The notes: generated by a model from the letters alone, not told the origin. 45,245 nucleotides of DNA from JBDRHL01 sp043816955 (GCA_043816955.1 JBDRHL010000227.1:1-45245), one strand, 5' to 3'; positions 16,888 to 26,481 are shown, numbered from the stretch's first letter. Program-made: numbers and translations.

Positions 16888-17661
16888 ATGAAAGAGTTTT
16901 CAGAGTTTATTTGCAAGGCCAAAAGGCGTCTTTTGAAAATGCACTTTGACAGTGGCGTCGGGCACATCGGAGGTAATCTTTCGTCACTTGATTTGCTGAT
17001 GTTTTTATATCATAAGGTACTGGGTAATAACGACGCATTTGTTCTCTCCAAAGGCCATGCAGCAGGCGCGCTTTATATTACTCTTTGGTCCAAAGGATAT
17101 TTGACGGATGAGGATCTTCAACAGTTTCACGGTGAAGGCACAAAGCTTGCCGGGCATGCACCCCCTAATTGGCTTGGTCAGATTATTTTTGCTACCGGCA
17201 GTTTAGGACATGGGCTACCTCTATCTGCCGGGCTTGCTTTGGGCAAAAAGCTTAAAGGCGAAAAGGGGAAAGTTTTTTGTTTGATGTCGGACGGGGAATG
17301 GAATGAAGGTTCTAACTGGGAGGCATTGATTTTTGCAGTGCAACACAAGCTTGAAAAACTGACTTTTATTATTGACTGCAACGGACTGCAGGGGTTTGGA
17401 GCTACGAAGGAGGTTGCAGATATTGAACCTTTTTCTGAAAAATTCCAGCCTTTTGGTGTTTTAGTCGAGCATATCAACGGCCACAACCTGGAGGAAATTG
17501 CTGAAGTTTTTTCCCGGGATGAAAAAGGGCCGCGAGTTATTCTTGCGCGTACCAGAAAAGGCAATGGGGTTTCATTTATGGAAAATAAAATGGAATGGCA
17601 TTATTTGCCAATGAATCGGGAACAATACCAGCAGGCTTTGGAAGATATAAAACTGTCATGA
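16888..17661 (+). CDS. transketolase, N-terminal subunit
   Basis: 257 aa, equal to the thiamine-diphosphate-binding N-terminal domain of transketolase only. Seen: 'HFDSGVGHIGGNLSSLDLL', 'VLSKGHAAGALYITLW', 'FATGSLGHGLPLSAGLALG' and the ThDP/Mg site 'SDGEWNEGSNWEAL...IIDCNGLQ'. The partner (pyrimidine-binding domain) is the next gene, overlapping by ATGA. Split transketolases occur in many bacteria, but here the pair sits between a flippase and a fused sugar epimerase/transferase. It may supply or attach a two-carbon ketol unit for a special sugar (inference). Confidence 0.9.
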   Translation: MKEFSEFICKAKRRLLKMHFDSGVGHIGGNLSSLDLLMFLYHKVLGNNDAFVLSKGHAAGALYITLWSKGYLTDEDLQQFHGEGTKLAGHAPPNWLGQIIFATGSLGHGLPLSAGLALGKKLKGEKGKVFCLMSDGEWNEGSNWEALIFAVQHKLEKLTFIIDCNGLQGFGATKEVADIEPFSEKFQPFGVLVEHINGHNLEEIAEVFSRDEKGPRVILARTRKGNGVSFMENKMEWHYLPMNREQYQQALEDIKLS

Positions 17662-18563
17662 GAGAGGTTCTCTGTAATACACTTTTGAAGTATTCCAAGG
17701 ACAAGAATTTTGTGTTTCTTACAGGAGATCTTGGCTTCAGGGTATTGGAGCCACTAAAGCAAAGGCTGGGAGAAAGATTTATTAACGCCGGAGTTGCCGA
17801 ACAAAACATGGTGTCTGTAGCAGCAGGGCTAGCCAGGGCAGGTCTGAGGCCATGGCTTTATAGCATTGCCCCTTTTATTTATGCTCGGCCTTTTGAGCAG
17901 ATTCGAAACGATGTTTGCATGCATGATCTTCCTGTAAAACTTATTGGAAACGGAGGAGGATATGCTTACGGCGTCATGGGGCCCACTCACCACGCTCTTG
18001 AAGACTACGGGCTTATGCTCTCTCTGAAGAATATGTACGTTTTTGTTCCCGCGTTCGCTTTTGATATTCATACAATTGTGGAGAAGCTTTACAATTTCGA
18101 GCATCCGGCGTATATCCGCCTCGGGAGGGATGAGAAACCGGAGGATTTTGAGCCGCTGTCTTATGCGCCGTGGCGGCGAGTGATCTGCGGGTGTGGGCCG
18201 ACAATGCTTGTTGTGGGTCCGCTGGTTGGTAAAATGATCAAGGATTTAGGGACTCTTGATGAGAAAATCCGTCCTGATATCTGGTGTTTGACAGAGTTGC
18301 CGATAAGCGCAAGTACTATTCCTCAGGATTTTATTGATGATTTGAAGGATTCGGGGCATTTGTTTGTGGTCGAAGAACACATTGCGCATGGCGGTGCTGG
18401 ACAGATGCTCGTGCACCTTCTATCTCTAGAGGGGATTATGCCAAAAAGGCTGACTCATCGATGTGCTTTGGGGTATGTTTCCGGTTTATACGGCTCTCAG
18501 GAGTTTCACCGCAGGGAATGCGGGCTGGATACTGCCGGTATCATTGCAGAACTTAAAGGATGA
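17658..18563 (+). CDS. transketolase, C-terminal subunit
   Basis: 301 aa from ATG 17658, which overlaps the stop of the N-terminal subunit (ATGA); longer upstream frames only read into that gene. Pyrimidine-binding domain: 'FVFLTGDLGFRVLEPLK', 'FINAGVAEQNMVSVAAGLARAG' (the conserved Glu of ThDP activation in 'AEQNM') and 'GPTHHALEDYGLM'. The C-terminal transketolase domain ends 'VEEHIAHGGAGQMLVHLL'. It forms an alpha2beta2 ThDP enzyme with the preceding product (family knowledge). The epimerase-GT2 fusion follows three bases later. Confidence 0.9.
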   Translation: MREVLCNTLLKYSKDKNFVFLTGDLGFRVLEPLKQRLGERFINAGVAEQNMVSVAAGLARAGLRPWLYSIAPFIYARPFEQIRNDVCMHDLPVKLIGNGGGYAYGVMGPTHHALEDYGLMLSLKNMYVFVPAFAFDIHTIVEKLYNFEHPAYIRLGRDEKPEDFEPLSYAPWRRVICGCGPTMLVVGPLVGKMIKDLGTLDEKIRPDIWCLTELPISASTIPQDFIDDLKDSGHLFVVEEHIAHGGAGQMLVHLLSLEGIMPKRLTHRCALGYVSGLYGSQEFHRRECGLDTAGIIAELKG

Positions 18564-18566
18564 ACC

Positions 18567-20531
18567 ATGATTTCGAAGCAGGAAATCAATAAACTTCAGG
18601 GGCCGATACTTGTTCTCGGGGCCAGCGGTTTTATCGGGGCAAATCTGCTGAGGTCAATATATGAATACCGGGACGATGTTTTTGGAACAGCAAAAGAGCT
18701 TCCTGCCTGGCGTTTAGAGGGGGTGTCTGCAAAGAATGTTATTGTTGCAGACCTCCTGGTGGATTCTAATCTGAAGAGCCTTGTTGATAAAATCAAACCT
18801 AAAACTGTTTTCAACTGCGTGGCTTACGGCGCCTATTCTTTCGAAACAGACTCCCAGCTTATTTATGAAACAAACTTTATCTTTACCACAAAACTGCTCA
18901 GTTATCTGGAATCCTGCGATATTGCCTGTTATGTGCATGCAGGAAGTTCTTCTGAATACGGCGATAATTCGGCAGGACCAAAGGAGTCTGATTTGCAGAA
19001 ACCAAACAGCGATTATTCGGTTTCTAAAATTGCCTGCGCGAATTTGTTGAAATATTATGGCAGCAGGAAGAATTTTCCATGCGCGAATCTGCGTCTTTAT
19101 TCTGTTTACGGTCCTATGGAGGATTCCTCCAGGCTGATTCCTTCGATTGTTAGATACGGTGTCCGGGGGATGCTTCCGGATTTTGTAGATGAGGATATTT
19201 CCAGAGATTTTGTATATGTCGAAGACGTCTGCAGAGCTTTTATTGATACCGCAATAAAGTTAAAGCCGGAAAACTATGGCGAATCGTTTAATGTCGGAAC
19301 CGGCAGAAAAACGACTATCGCAGAAGTAGCTGATATTGCCGGTGAATTGTTCAGGATAACAGATAGACCACAGTTTGGTATGGAAAAGCGGGAGTGGGAT
19401 GTCCCGAATTGGTTCGCAAATATTCAGAAGGCAAAAGAAACATTGGGATGGAGTGCGCACAAAGATTTCCGCGAGGGGTTGAAATTAACTGCCGACTGGT
19501 ATCGCGGCCTGGAGGACAAGGAGGCCTATTATAGATCGTCCAAGAAGTTCAAATTGGACACAAAACACAGTGTCAGTGCCATACTGGCCTGTTATAAGGA
19601 TGCTCAGGCTATTCCTATAATGTACGAGCGATTGCGAAATGTCTTTAAAAAACTTGGGATTGACTATGAAATTATTTTTGTAAATGACAACAGCCCTGAT
19701 AATACTGAAGATGTGATTCAGGCCATAAGCCGCCAGGATAGAAAAGTAGTCGGTATTTCACATTCAAGAAATTTCGGATCACAAGCTGCATTCAGGAGCG
19801 GGATGGAAATCGCGACAAAAAATGCCTGTGTGCTGCTTGATGGCGACCTGCAGGATCCGCCTGAGTTGATCGAGGAATTTGTCCGGAAGTGGCGTGAGGG
19901 CTATGATGTTGTCTACGGTCGTCGTAAGGGGCGTGAAACTACGCTGATAATGCACATGGCATACAAGCTTTTCTATCGATTATTTGACTGTTTTTCATAT
20001 CTGTCCATTCCTCATGATGCCGGGGATTTTTCGCTTATGGATAAGAAGGTTGTTTCATCCCTTTTAAGGTGTCCGGAGCGGGATTTGTTCCTGCGCGGCT
20101 TGCGTGCGTTTGTTGGTTTTAAGCAGGCCGGAGTGGATTACATCAGGCCCAAGCGGATGTTTGGAAAGAGCACGAACAGCCTGTTAAGGAATCTGGGCTG
20201 GGCCAAAAAGGGAATTTTATCTTTCAGTTATACCCCGCTGAACATTCTCAGTTTTTTTGGCGGTATGTTTATGATCGCTGCAATATTTCTTGCGGTTCTG
20301 CAGATTATCAGCAAATTGCTGTTTCCCGGATTGGCCCCGAAAGGTTTGACAACTGTACTGCTTGGCATTTTGTTCTTTGGTTCAATAAACATATTTGCGC
20401 TTGCCCTTCTGGGAGAATACATAGCCAAGATATTTGAAGAAATTAAACAACGGCCACATTTTATTCGTCGGGCTATCATAAAGAATGGAGAGATTAAGAC
20501 TCCGTCAGATATTTCGCACAATAATACTTAG
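18567..20531 (+). CDS. fusion: NAD-dependent epimerase/dehydratase + GT2 polyprenyl-phosphate glycosyltransferase
   Basis: 654 aa with two complete enzymes. Residues 1 to about 320 are an extended SDR: 'VLGASGFIGANLL', 'HAGSSSEYGD', intact YxxxK in 'DYSVSKIACAN' and 'DISRDFVYVEDVCRAF'. Residues about 335-650 are a GT2 of the DPM-synthase/GtrB/ArnC type: 'VSAILACYKDAQAI', 'IIFVNDNSPDNTEDVI', 'HSRNFGSQAAFRSGM', 'LLDGDLQDPPELI' and two C-terminal membrane spans (about 555-580 and 595-620). The fusion suggests that the sugar made by the SDR is passed to a polyprenyl phosphate. A Shine-Dalgarno AAAGGA precedes ATG 18567. No stop or frame change lies between the halves. Confidence 0.88.
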   Translation: MISKQEINKLQGPILVLGASGFIGANLLRSIYEYRDDVFGTAKELPAWRLEGVSAKNVIVADLLVDSNLKSLVDKIKPKTVFNCVAYGAYSFETDSQLIYETNFIFTTKLLSYLESCDIACYVHAGSSSEYGDNSAGPKESDLQKPNSDYSVSKIACANLLKYYGSRKNFPCANLRLYSVYGPMEDSSRLIPSIVRYGVRGMLPDFVDEDISRDFVYVEDVCRAFIDTAIKLKPENYGESFNVGTGRKTTIAEVADIAGELFRITDRPQFGMEKREWDVPNWFANIQKAKETLGWSAHKDFREGLKLTADWYRGLEDKEAYYRSSKKFKLDTKHSVSAILACYKDAQAIPIMYERLRNVFKKLGIDYEIIFVNDNSPDNTEDVIQAISRQDRKVVGISHSRNFGSQAAFRSGMEIATKNACVLLDGDLQDPPELIEEFVRKWREGYDVVYGRRKGRETTLIMHMAYKLFYRLFDCFSYLSIPHDAGDFSLMDKKVVSSLLRCPERDLFLRGLRAFVGFKQAGVDYIRPKRMFGKSTNSLLRNLGWAKKGILSFSYTPLNILSFFGGMFMIAAIFLAVLQIISKLLFPGLAPKGLTTVLLGILFFGSINIFALALLGEYIAKIFEEIKQRPHFIRRAIIKNGEIKTPSDISHNNT

Positions 20532-20644
20532 AGTTATCAGAAAAGGCGATGGAAAAGATTAGCAGGGCATGTCGCGGCAATCGGTTATAAGAAGAAACAG
20601 ATTAGGGTTTTGAAGACATCGTAAAACAGCAAAGAAATATCAGG

Positions 20645-21376
20645 ATGGCTAAAGAGAAAAACATACAAAAATTCAATCAGGATATAGAGGAAAACGAGGG
20701 TTATTATTATACTCAGACCTCAAAACTTTCATGCCGTTTGGCAAATCAGCGATTGAGCCGGGCGGTAGCAGAAATGACATGCCTTAGTGCAAAAAGAGTG
20801 CTCGATATCGGCTGTGGGGACGGAACCTATACCATTGAACTGCTGAACAAAGGCCCGAAATACGTATTAGGTGTTGATGCTGCGCAAGCTGCTGTTGATT
20901 TAGCCCGGAAGAAAGTGATAGATTTTGATAACATTGAGTTTCGTGTATTGGATATTTATGAATTGGCGAATTTACAGGAGAAGTTTGACGTAGCGATAGT
21001 TCGGGGAGTACTTCATCATCTCTACGATATTAGAAAAGCTATTGTCGGCATTTCAAAAGTGGCGGGTGAAGTTATTGTTATCGAACCTAATGGATATAGC
21101 CCGATTTTGAAAATTATTGAAAAAACTTCCCGTTATCATATTAAACATGAAGAAAAGTCTTATTCCCCGCACCGATTGAACAAGTGGTTCAGCCGAATTG
21201 GAGGTGAATTAATACAAGCTTCTTACTGTAATATAGTGCCGTTTTTTTGTTGGGATATTTTAGCTCGTATGCTTAAAACAATTGAGCCGTTTATAGAGAG
21301 GACTTTTTTGCTTAAGCAGCTTTTTTGTGCTGTCTATGTAATGAAGGTTCATTTCGGGCGCAATGAGAATCGATAG
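20645..21376 (+). CDS. class I SAM-dependent methyltransferase
   Basis: 243 aa. Motif I is 'RVLDIGCGDGTYTIELL' (about residues 51-67) with the acidic 'GVDAAQAAVDLA' after it; motif IV 'FDVAIVRGVLHHLYDI' is typical of small-molecule or sugar methyltransferases. The C-terminal part has hydrophobic stretches ('NIVPFFCWDILARML') but no clear span. It follows a 113-base gap that shows no terminator or convincing promoter. Its last 14 bases overlap the start of the GT-C gene. Substrate unknown; possibly the polyprenyl-linked sugar made by the upstream fusion. Confidence 0.83.
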   Translation: MAKEKNIQKFNQDIEENEGYYYTQTSKLSCRLANQRLSRAVAEMTCLSAKRVLDIGCGDGTYTIELLNKGPKYVLGVDAAQAAVDLARKKVIDFDNIEFRVLDIYELANLQEKFDVAIVRGVLHHLYDIRKAIVGISKVAGEVIVIEPNGYSPILKIIEKTSRYHIKHEEKSYSPHRLNKWFSRIGGELIQASYCNIVPFFCWDILARMLKTIEPFIERTFLLKQLFCAVYVMKVHFGRNENR

Positions 21377-22949
21377 AAAAAAGAAGATATTTCAGGAATC
21401 TGTGATGCTGCTACTCTGTGCAGGGGTGATTGGTTTATCAGTCCTGTTAAGGTTTTTTAAGCTGCTGGATAAAAGTCTCTGGATCGATGAGGCTTCGAGG
21501 TTTTTTGTCGCAAAGAAGAGTATTGCGGATATCATTTTCATAGACGGATTGGGGTCGTTTTCACCTCCTCTCCACAATATTCTTTTACATTTCTGGTATT
21601 ACATGGGAGATAGTGAATTTATAGTGAGATTATTTCCTCTGGTTTTTGGGCTTATTTCGATAGTTGTGTTTTTTATAATTGTAAAAAAGCTGTACTCGAA
21701 AGCTACCGGCGATAAAACAGCATTTTATACTGCTTTGCTGGCAACATTCTTCCTGGCAGTATCACCTATGCATATACACTACTCTCAGGAAGCAGGAGGG
21801 CCTTATACTCTTTACTTTCTTTTTATTTTAATTTCCATGTATTTGTTTTTAGAGATAATAAAGGATTATCCTCAGAAGCAATTCAGGTATTTCCTATATT
21901 TTGCCTTCCTGTTAGCTATCTGCTTTTACCTGCACTATTTCACGGTGAACTTTATTTTGGCGTATAATCTGATTTTCGTTTTCTATTATTCGGTTTTTGT
22001 AAGGCATAAAAGCATAGCGGAATGGTTGGCCAAATCTTTGAAATGGTTTTTTTCTCAGCTTATTTTATTGGTCGCTATTATTCCGATATTGCCAACCGTG
22101 GTTTTCCAGGCTTCAAGAGGTCAGCCGGGCCCATCTGTCAGTATTAGGGATATGAGGGAACTGTTTTTTGCTTTTGTGTCAGGTCAGTGGTCATTTGCTG
22201 TTAAAACGGTATTGGGCATTACGGCAGCAATGATATTTGCCGGTTGTTTATTTTTTATTTTTAAGAGAGGCAAAGACAGAGGCGATGCTGTGAAAAAAGA
22301 CGTACTGTTATTATCATTATTTGTGGCGGTTATCGGCATTGGTTTTCTTATAGGCATCAAGACACATGCGTTCAGATATAGATATTTATTTCCTCTTTTG
22401 GCAATTTATGTTATTCTGCTGGCAAGAGGTACTATGTGCGTACGGCCCGGATTTGTCAGAATACCTCTTATCTTATTTGTACTATTTTCCTCCATGTTTT
22501 CTTTGAACGAATACTACTTCAAACAGCCTTATTGGGAGAAAGAGCCCTGGCGCGACGCAAGTGCATTTGTTGGCAACAATTCACTTCCCGGTGATATAAT
22601 TGTTTTTCCGATAAGTAATGAACAGCCGGCGTTCAATTACTATTATCGCAAGTGTGATTTACAATTGAAAGAGTATGGATTGATAAGAGACTATGATATT
22701 TATAAAGGGCCTGTTTTTTCGTTTGATGTGCCTCCGGAGGATCTTATTGCCGAGTTTGAAAGATTAACACAGGCAACAAACAGGATATGGGTGGTTACGG
22801 CAAGGATAACTATAGGTATGCCAACATCCCCCAAAGGCATAGGTCATCTTATAATAGATTATATGAACTCCACAGAAAAATATGATTTTATACTTCACAG
22901 GCACGTTGGCGGCAGATTGAATGTTTTTTTATATGGCCGCAAAGGGTAA
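21363..22949 (+). CDS. GT-C membrane glycosyltransferase (ArnT/PMT-like)
   Basis: 528 aa with about ten to twelve membrane segments. The first periplasmic loop has the acidic GT-C pair in 'KSLWIDEASRFF' (D42, E43), followed by 'SFSPPLHNILLHFWYYMGDSEFIVRLFPLVFG', which is the standard ArnT/GT39-GT83 signature. The C-terminal ~130 residues are soluble and periplasmic ('YWEKEPWRDASAFV', 'NYYYRKCDLQL'). These enzymes use polyprenyl-phosphate sugars to modify lipids, glycans or proteins outside the membrane. It pairs logically with the GT2 half of the 18567 fusion, which would make the donor. Confidence 0.82.
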   Translation: MRIDRKKKIFQESVMLLLCAGVIGLSVLLRFFKLLDKSLWIDEASRFFVAKKSIADIIFIDGLGSFSPPLHNILLHFWYYMGDSEFIVRLFPLVFGLISIVVFFIIVKKLYSKATGDKTAFYTALLATFFLAVSPMHIHYSQEAGGPYTLYFLFILISMYLFLEIIKDYPQKQFRYFLYFAFLLAICFYLHYFTVNFILAYNLIFVFYYSVFVRHKSIAEWLAKSLKWFFSQLILLVAIIPILPTVVFQASRGQPGPSVSIRDMRELFFAFVSGQWSFAVKTVLGITAAMIFAGCLFFIFKRGKDRGDAVKKDVLLLSLFVAVIGIGFLIGIKTHAFRYRYLFPLLAIYVILLARGTMCVRPGFVRIPLILFVLFSSMFSLNEYYFKQPYWEKEPWRDASAFVGNNSLPGDIIVFPISNEQPAFNYYYRKCDLQLKEYGLIRDYDIYKGPVFSFDVPPEDLIAEFERLTQATNRIWVVTARITIGMPTSPKGIGHLIIDYMNSTEKYDFILHRHVGGRLNVFLYGRKG

Positions 22950-22954
22950 TAATC

Positions 22955-24412
22955 ATGAACGAAACAGATGTTGTGCTCATAGACCCCCCGGCGATACTGC
23001 ATAAACCAAAACGCGCAACCAGATCACACAAAAGCAGTTCATTGCCTCACCTGGGGCTGCTTAGCATTGCGGCAGTTATTGAAAAGCATGGCTACAACGT
23101 AAAGTATATTGACGCAAGAGCGTTGGGGATAGATATAGAGGAGTGTTGTAACGAAGCAGTAAGACATAAACCTCGTTATATAGGTATTACGGCCACAACA
23201 TCGGCAATTAATTATGCGGCTAAAGTAGCAGAAAAACTAAAAGCCGAGCACGATGCCGTTATTATCATCGGAGGAGCACATCTTAGCGGCACACCGGTTA
23301 AAACAATGGAAACGTTCAAAGCATTTGATATTGGGGTAGTCAGAGAAGGCGAAGAAACCATTGTGGAACTGCTCAAAGCATTAGATTATGGCAGGGACTT
23401 AAACAGTGTCAGCGGATTAATATACAGGGATAACAAAGAAGTCAGGCTTACCGGGCAGCGGGATTATATTGCAGATCTTGACATCCTGCCTTTGCCTGCA
23501 TGGCACCTGCTGCCGGAGATGTCGAAGTATTATCATCCTAATTATATGAGCACCGGCAGGTTGCCTTCTAATCATATAATAACAAGCCGCGGATGCTATG
23601 GGAAATGCATTTTTTGTGACAAGGCGGTGACCGGAGATCGCATTCGAAAGCTCAGCCCGGAATATGTGCTGGAAATGATTGATGTCCTGCACAACAAATA
23701 TGGAATAAAGGATATTCAGATAAACGATGATTCGTTTCTAAGCTTCAAGAAACGTGCGCACATGATTTGTGATGAATTGATCAAACGAAACTGGGATGTA
23801 ACATTTTCCTGTGATGCGAGAGTGGATAATATTGACAAGGAACTGATGGCCAAGCTAAAAAGAGCGGGGTTCTGGCAGGTTGCCTTCGGCATAGAGTCCG
23901 GCTCTCAGGAAATCTTAAACTATATAAAGAAGGGAATTACCCTGGAACAGGTTGAAAGGGCAACAACATTGGCTAACCGGGAGGGGCTGAAGGTTAAAGG
24001 ATTTTTTATATTAGGCCATCCGACTGAAACCAGGGAAACTATCATGCAAACGATAGATCTTATGTTAAAGTTGGATATACATGATTTTGGGCTTACGTTT
24101 TTTACGCCGTATCCCGGTTCGCCGTTTTATGAGGTTGCAGGAAAATACGGTTATTTCAAAGATAATTGGGATGATATGCATGGCTATTCCATCGATACGT
24201 TTATACCTGCCGGATTCACACGAGAAGAATTAATTGCTTACCGAAAACTCGCTCACAGGAGGTTTTACCTGAGGCCGAGAGTGATCTATTCGAAGATCAG
24301 GGATATAAAATCGCCTTTCGATTTATTTAAATTTGTAAATGGAGCATTGTCTTTTTCCAGAAAATTTCTGGCTTGTAATATGCTATCGAGGAGCAAACAA
24401 GAAGAATATTAA
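22955..24412 (+). CDS. B12-binding-domain radical SAM protein
   Basis: 485 aa. The N-terminal 'VVLIDPPA...LPHLGLLSIAAVIEKHGYNVKYID' and 'IIIGGAHLSGTPVKTM' match a cobalamin-binding Rossmann domain; there is no DxHxxG base-off motif. The radical SAM core has CxxxCxxC 'CYGKCIFC' (C214, C218, C221), 'INDDSFL', 'FGIESGSQEIL' and 'FFILGHPTETRET', with 'FFTPYPGSPFYE' at the end of the barrel. Members carry out methylation of unactivated carbon or ring and lipid rearrangements. A second, homologous gene lies at 28722. Substrate unknown. Confidence 0.88.
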   Translation: MNETDVVLIDPPAILHKPKRATRSHKSSSLPHLGLLSIAAVIEKHGYNVKYIDARALGIDIEECCNEAVRHKPRYIGITATTSAINYAAKVAEKLKAEHDAVIIIGGAHLSGTPVKTMETFKAFDIGVVREGEETIVELLKALDYGRDLNSVSGLIYRDNKEVRLTGQRDYIADLDILPLPAWHLLPEMSKYYHPNYMSTGRLPSNHIITSRGCYGKCIFCDKAVTGDRIRKLSPEYVLEMIDVLHNKYGIKDIQINDDSFLSFKKRAHMICDELIKRNWDVTFSCDARVDNIDKELMAKLKRAGFWQVAFGIESGSQEILNYIKKGITLEQVERATTLANREGLKVKGFFILGHPTETRETIMQTIDLMLKLDIHDFGLTFFTPYPGSPFYEVAGKYGYFKDNWDDMHGYSIDTFIPAGFTREELIAYRKLAHRRFYLRPRVIYSKIRDIKSPFDLFKFVNGALSFSRKFLACNMLSRSKQEEY

Positions 24413-24436
24413 CTTGTTGAGCTGTTTAAAGTTACT

Positions 24437-25564
24437 GTGTATATTCCTGCGGCACCATTTTTAGAAATTCGTCACATTTTTTCATTGTTTAAGTCTGCTT
24501 CGCCCTCAGGCCAAACATGGAAAACCCTGCCTGATGATAGAGTGATATGGTTTTCAAAAGGAAGATGGGGACTCAATGAGCTGGTGTCAGATTATATACA
24601 ATCCAAAACCAAAACAAGCAGAGTGGTTTTGATTCCCGAATACTTTTGCGATCCTTCCCTGGCGCCGCTGCGAAAATCTGGTCTTACTATTCGTTTTTAC
24701 AGGATCAACTGCCGGTTAGAACCCGACATTCATCATTTGAATATCATTATTAGAAAACAAGGCGCAGCAGACGTTTTGTTGTTTGTCCATTATTTTGGAA
24801 TACCTCTGGGTGTAAAGGATACGTCCAGGTGGTGTAAAGAGCATGGGGTATTGCTGGTTGAAGATGCTGCCCATTCAATGGTTCCTGTTCCGGGGATCGG
24901 GGACAATGGATGGCCTGTTATTTACACGCCGTGGAAATTCTTTAACCTCCTTGAGGGAGCAGTGGTTGTTCTGCCGCGAAGGCTGAAAGATATTCTTAAG
25001 GAGCCGGAAATTAAAAAAGGCTATTCACCTGCCTTCTGGCGATGGCTTGCTAAAAGAATAGCCCATACCACGGCAGGGCGAATGAACCTGCCTTTGCACA
25101 AGTTGAGAAAAGCGGACAAAGAAAGTCTGAAAGAAAACCACACATTAACTGCCTCGGAGGACTGTCGGTGCGCCTCATCATTTGTTGCGATTCTGGGTAA
25201 GCTCGAAAAGCAATTAGAAAGCTTCAGAGCCGTCAGAGAAAGAAATTACCGGTGCCTGGACAAAGCTTTTTCCGGAAATGATTTTGTAGCTGAACCAGTT
25301 TTCTCAAGCCTTCCAGATAAGTTTGGGCCATACGTATACCCGTTGCGGATTCGAAACGGGCGCTGCTGGGAATTGATGGCATCGCTGAACCGGAGGGGGG
25401 TTCCGGCTTTGCCGTGGGGAGATTTAAGTCCGGAGGTGCTTAATTTGCCTGATTTTGCGTTGTCCAATGCTCTATGGCGAGAGGTTTTGACTTTGCCGGT
25501 ACATCAGCACCTGACGAAATCCCAGATGGATCGCATGGCCCGGGAAGTTATTAACCTGCTGTGA
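24437..25564 (+). CDS. DegT-like PLP-fold protein, divergent
   Basis: 375 aa from GTG 24437, with only a weak ribosome-binding site. It shares the DegT fold: 'LIPEYFCDPSLAPLRKSGL', 'FVHYFGIPLGV', 'LLVEDAAHSMVPV' (PLP Asp) and a candidate Schiff-base Lys in 'YTPWKFFNLLEGAVVV'. The C-terminal 'LPVHQHLTKSQMDRMAREV' is also DegT-like. It diverges strongly from sugar aminotransferases in the N-terminal 60 residues. It stands directly before a polysaccharide deacetylase and a FemAB-like gene. It may be an aminotransferase or a repurposed PLP protein. Confidence 0.7.
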   Translation: MYIPAAPFLEIRHIFSLFKSASPSGQTWKTLPDDRVIWFSKGRWGLNELVSDYIQSKTKTSRVVLIPEYFCDPSLAPLRKSGLTIRFYRINCRLEPDIHHLNIIIRKQGAADVLLFVHYFGIPLGVKDTSRWCKEHGVLLVEDAAHSMVPVPGIGDNGWPVIYTPWKFFNLLEGAVVVLPRRLKDILKEPEIKKGYSPAFWRWLAKRIAHTTAGRMNLPLHKLRKADKESLKENHTLTASEDCRCASSFVAILGKLEKQLESFRAVRERNYRCLDKAFSGNDFVAEPVFSSLPDKFGPYVYPLRIRNGRCWELMASLNRRGVPALPWGDLSPEVLNLPDFALSNALWREVLTLPVHQHLTKSQMDRMAREVINLL

Positions 25565-25593
25565 GGTTGCAGTTGATATATGGGAATAAATAA

Positions 25594-26469
25594 ATGAAAG
25601 TTCGTTATGTTTTTGCAAAAACGCACAATATTCTCAAATTGCAGAGAAACATACAGCAGCGTTTGTGTAACCACAGCGAAGGAGTTGTTAAAGTTCTTAT
25701 CTACCACGATATTCCTGAATCCAGATTGGGAAAATTCCATGATCAGATAAAGGCATTATATGACAACTATATTTTTATAACCCCGAACCAGTTCCATTTT
25801 TTTATGGCGGGGAATTGTAACCTGAGAGGTTTAAATCTGCTTTTGACTTTTGATGATGGTTTCCTTTCCAGCAGAACTGCTGCCGAGGAGGTTCTGGGAC
25901 CCTTAGGGATAAAAGCTTTATTTTTTGTGACAGTAAATTTTGTTGGCATATCTGACGAACAGCAATGGAAGCATTTTGTCTCAGATAAAATATGCGGAGG
26001 CACGGAACATGTGCAAAACTTTAAACCAGAATACATGCCAATGGGCTGGCAGGATATTTTTTGGTTGCGGGATAACGGCCATACTATCGGCTCTCATACA
26101 CTCAGCCATCCAGGACTTTCATTTCGATTGACAGAAAATGTTCTTGCATCTGAGATTATCCAAAGCGGGGATATTTTAGAAGAAAAGCTGGACACAGCAA
26201 TCGATGATTTTGCCTATCCTTTTGGGAATATCGAAAGTATCAGTCCACAAGCGATTGCGCAGATTCAAAAACGGTACAAATATTGTTTTTCGGGGATCAG
26301 GGGGTTGAACAGGCCTTTAACACATCCTATGGGTATTTTCAGAGATTCGGTCAATCTTGATGATACAATAGACTATCTTAAATTCCAGGTCGAAAACGGC
26401 CTGTCATGGCTTTATTATCGAAAATCAAGAAAACTTCAGTCTCTGATTAACGAAGCACGCGTGGGATAG
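25594..26469 (+). CDS. polysaccharide deacetylase (NodB homology, CE4)
   Basis: 291 aa. NodB motif 1 is 'LLTFDDGFLSS' (catalytic and metal Asp), motif 2 is 'HTIGSHTLSHPGLS' (metal His pair HxxxH) and motif 3 is 'FAYPFGNIES'. The N-terminal 70 residues precede the usual domain and show no signal peptide, so it is probably cytoplasmic or peripheral. It removes acetyl groups from N-acetylated sugars (family role). It precedes the FemAB-like gene by 12 bases; this deacetylase/FemAB pairing is also known from exosortase-linked exopolysaccharide loci. Confidence 0.87.
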   Translation: MKVRYVFAKTHNILKLQRNIQQRLCNHSEGVVKVLIYHDIPESRLGKFHDQIKALYDNYIFITPNQFHFFMAGNCNLRGLNLLLTFDDGFLSSRTAAEEVLGPLGIKALFFVTVNFVGISDEQQWKHFVSDKICGGTEHVQNFKPEYMPMGWQDIFWLRDNGHTIGSHTLSHPGLSFRLTENVLASEIIQSGDILEEKLDTAIDDFAYPFGNIESISPQAIAQIQKRYKYCFSGIRGLNRPLTHPMGIFRDSVNLDDTIDYLKFQVENGLSWLYYRKSRKLQSLINEARVG

Positions 26470-26481
26470 CGCTACTTTTCA

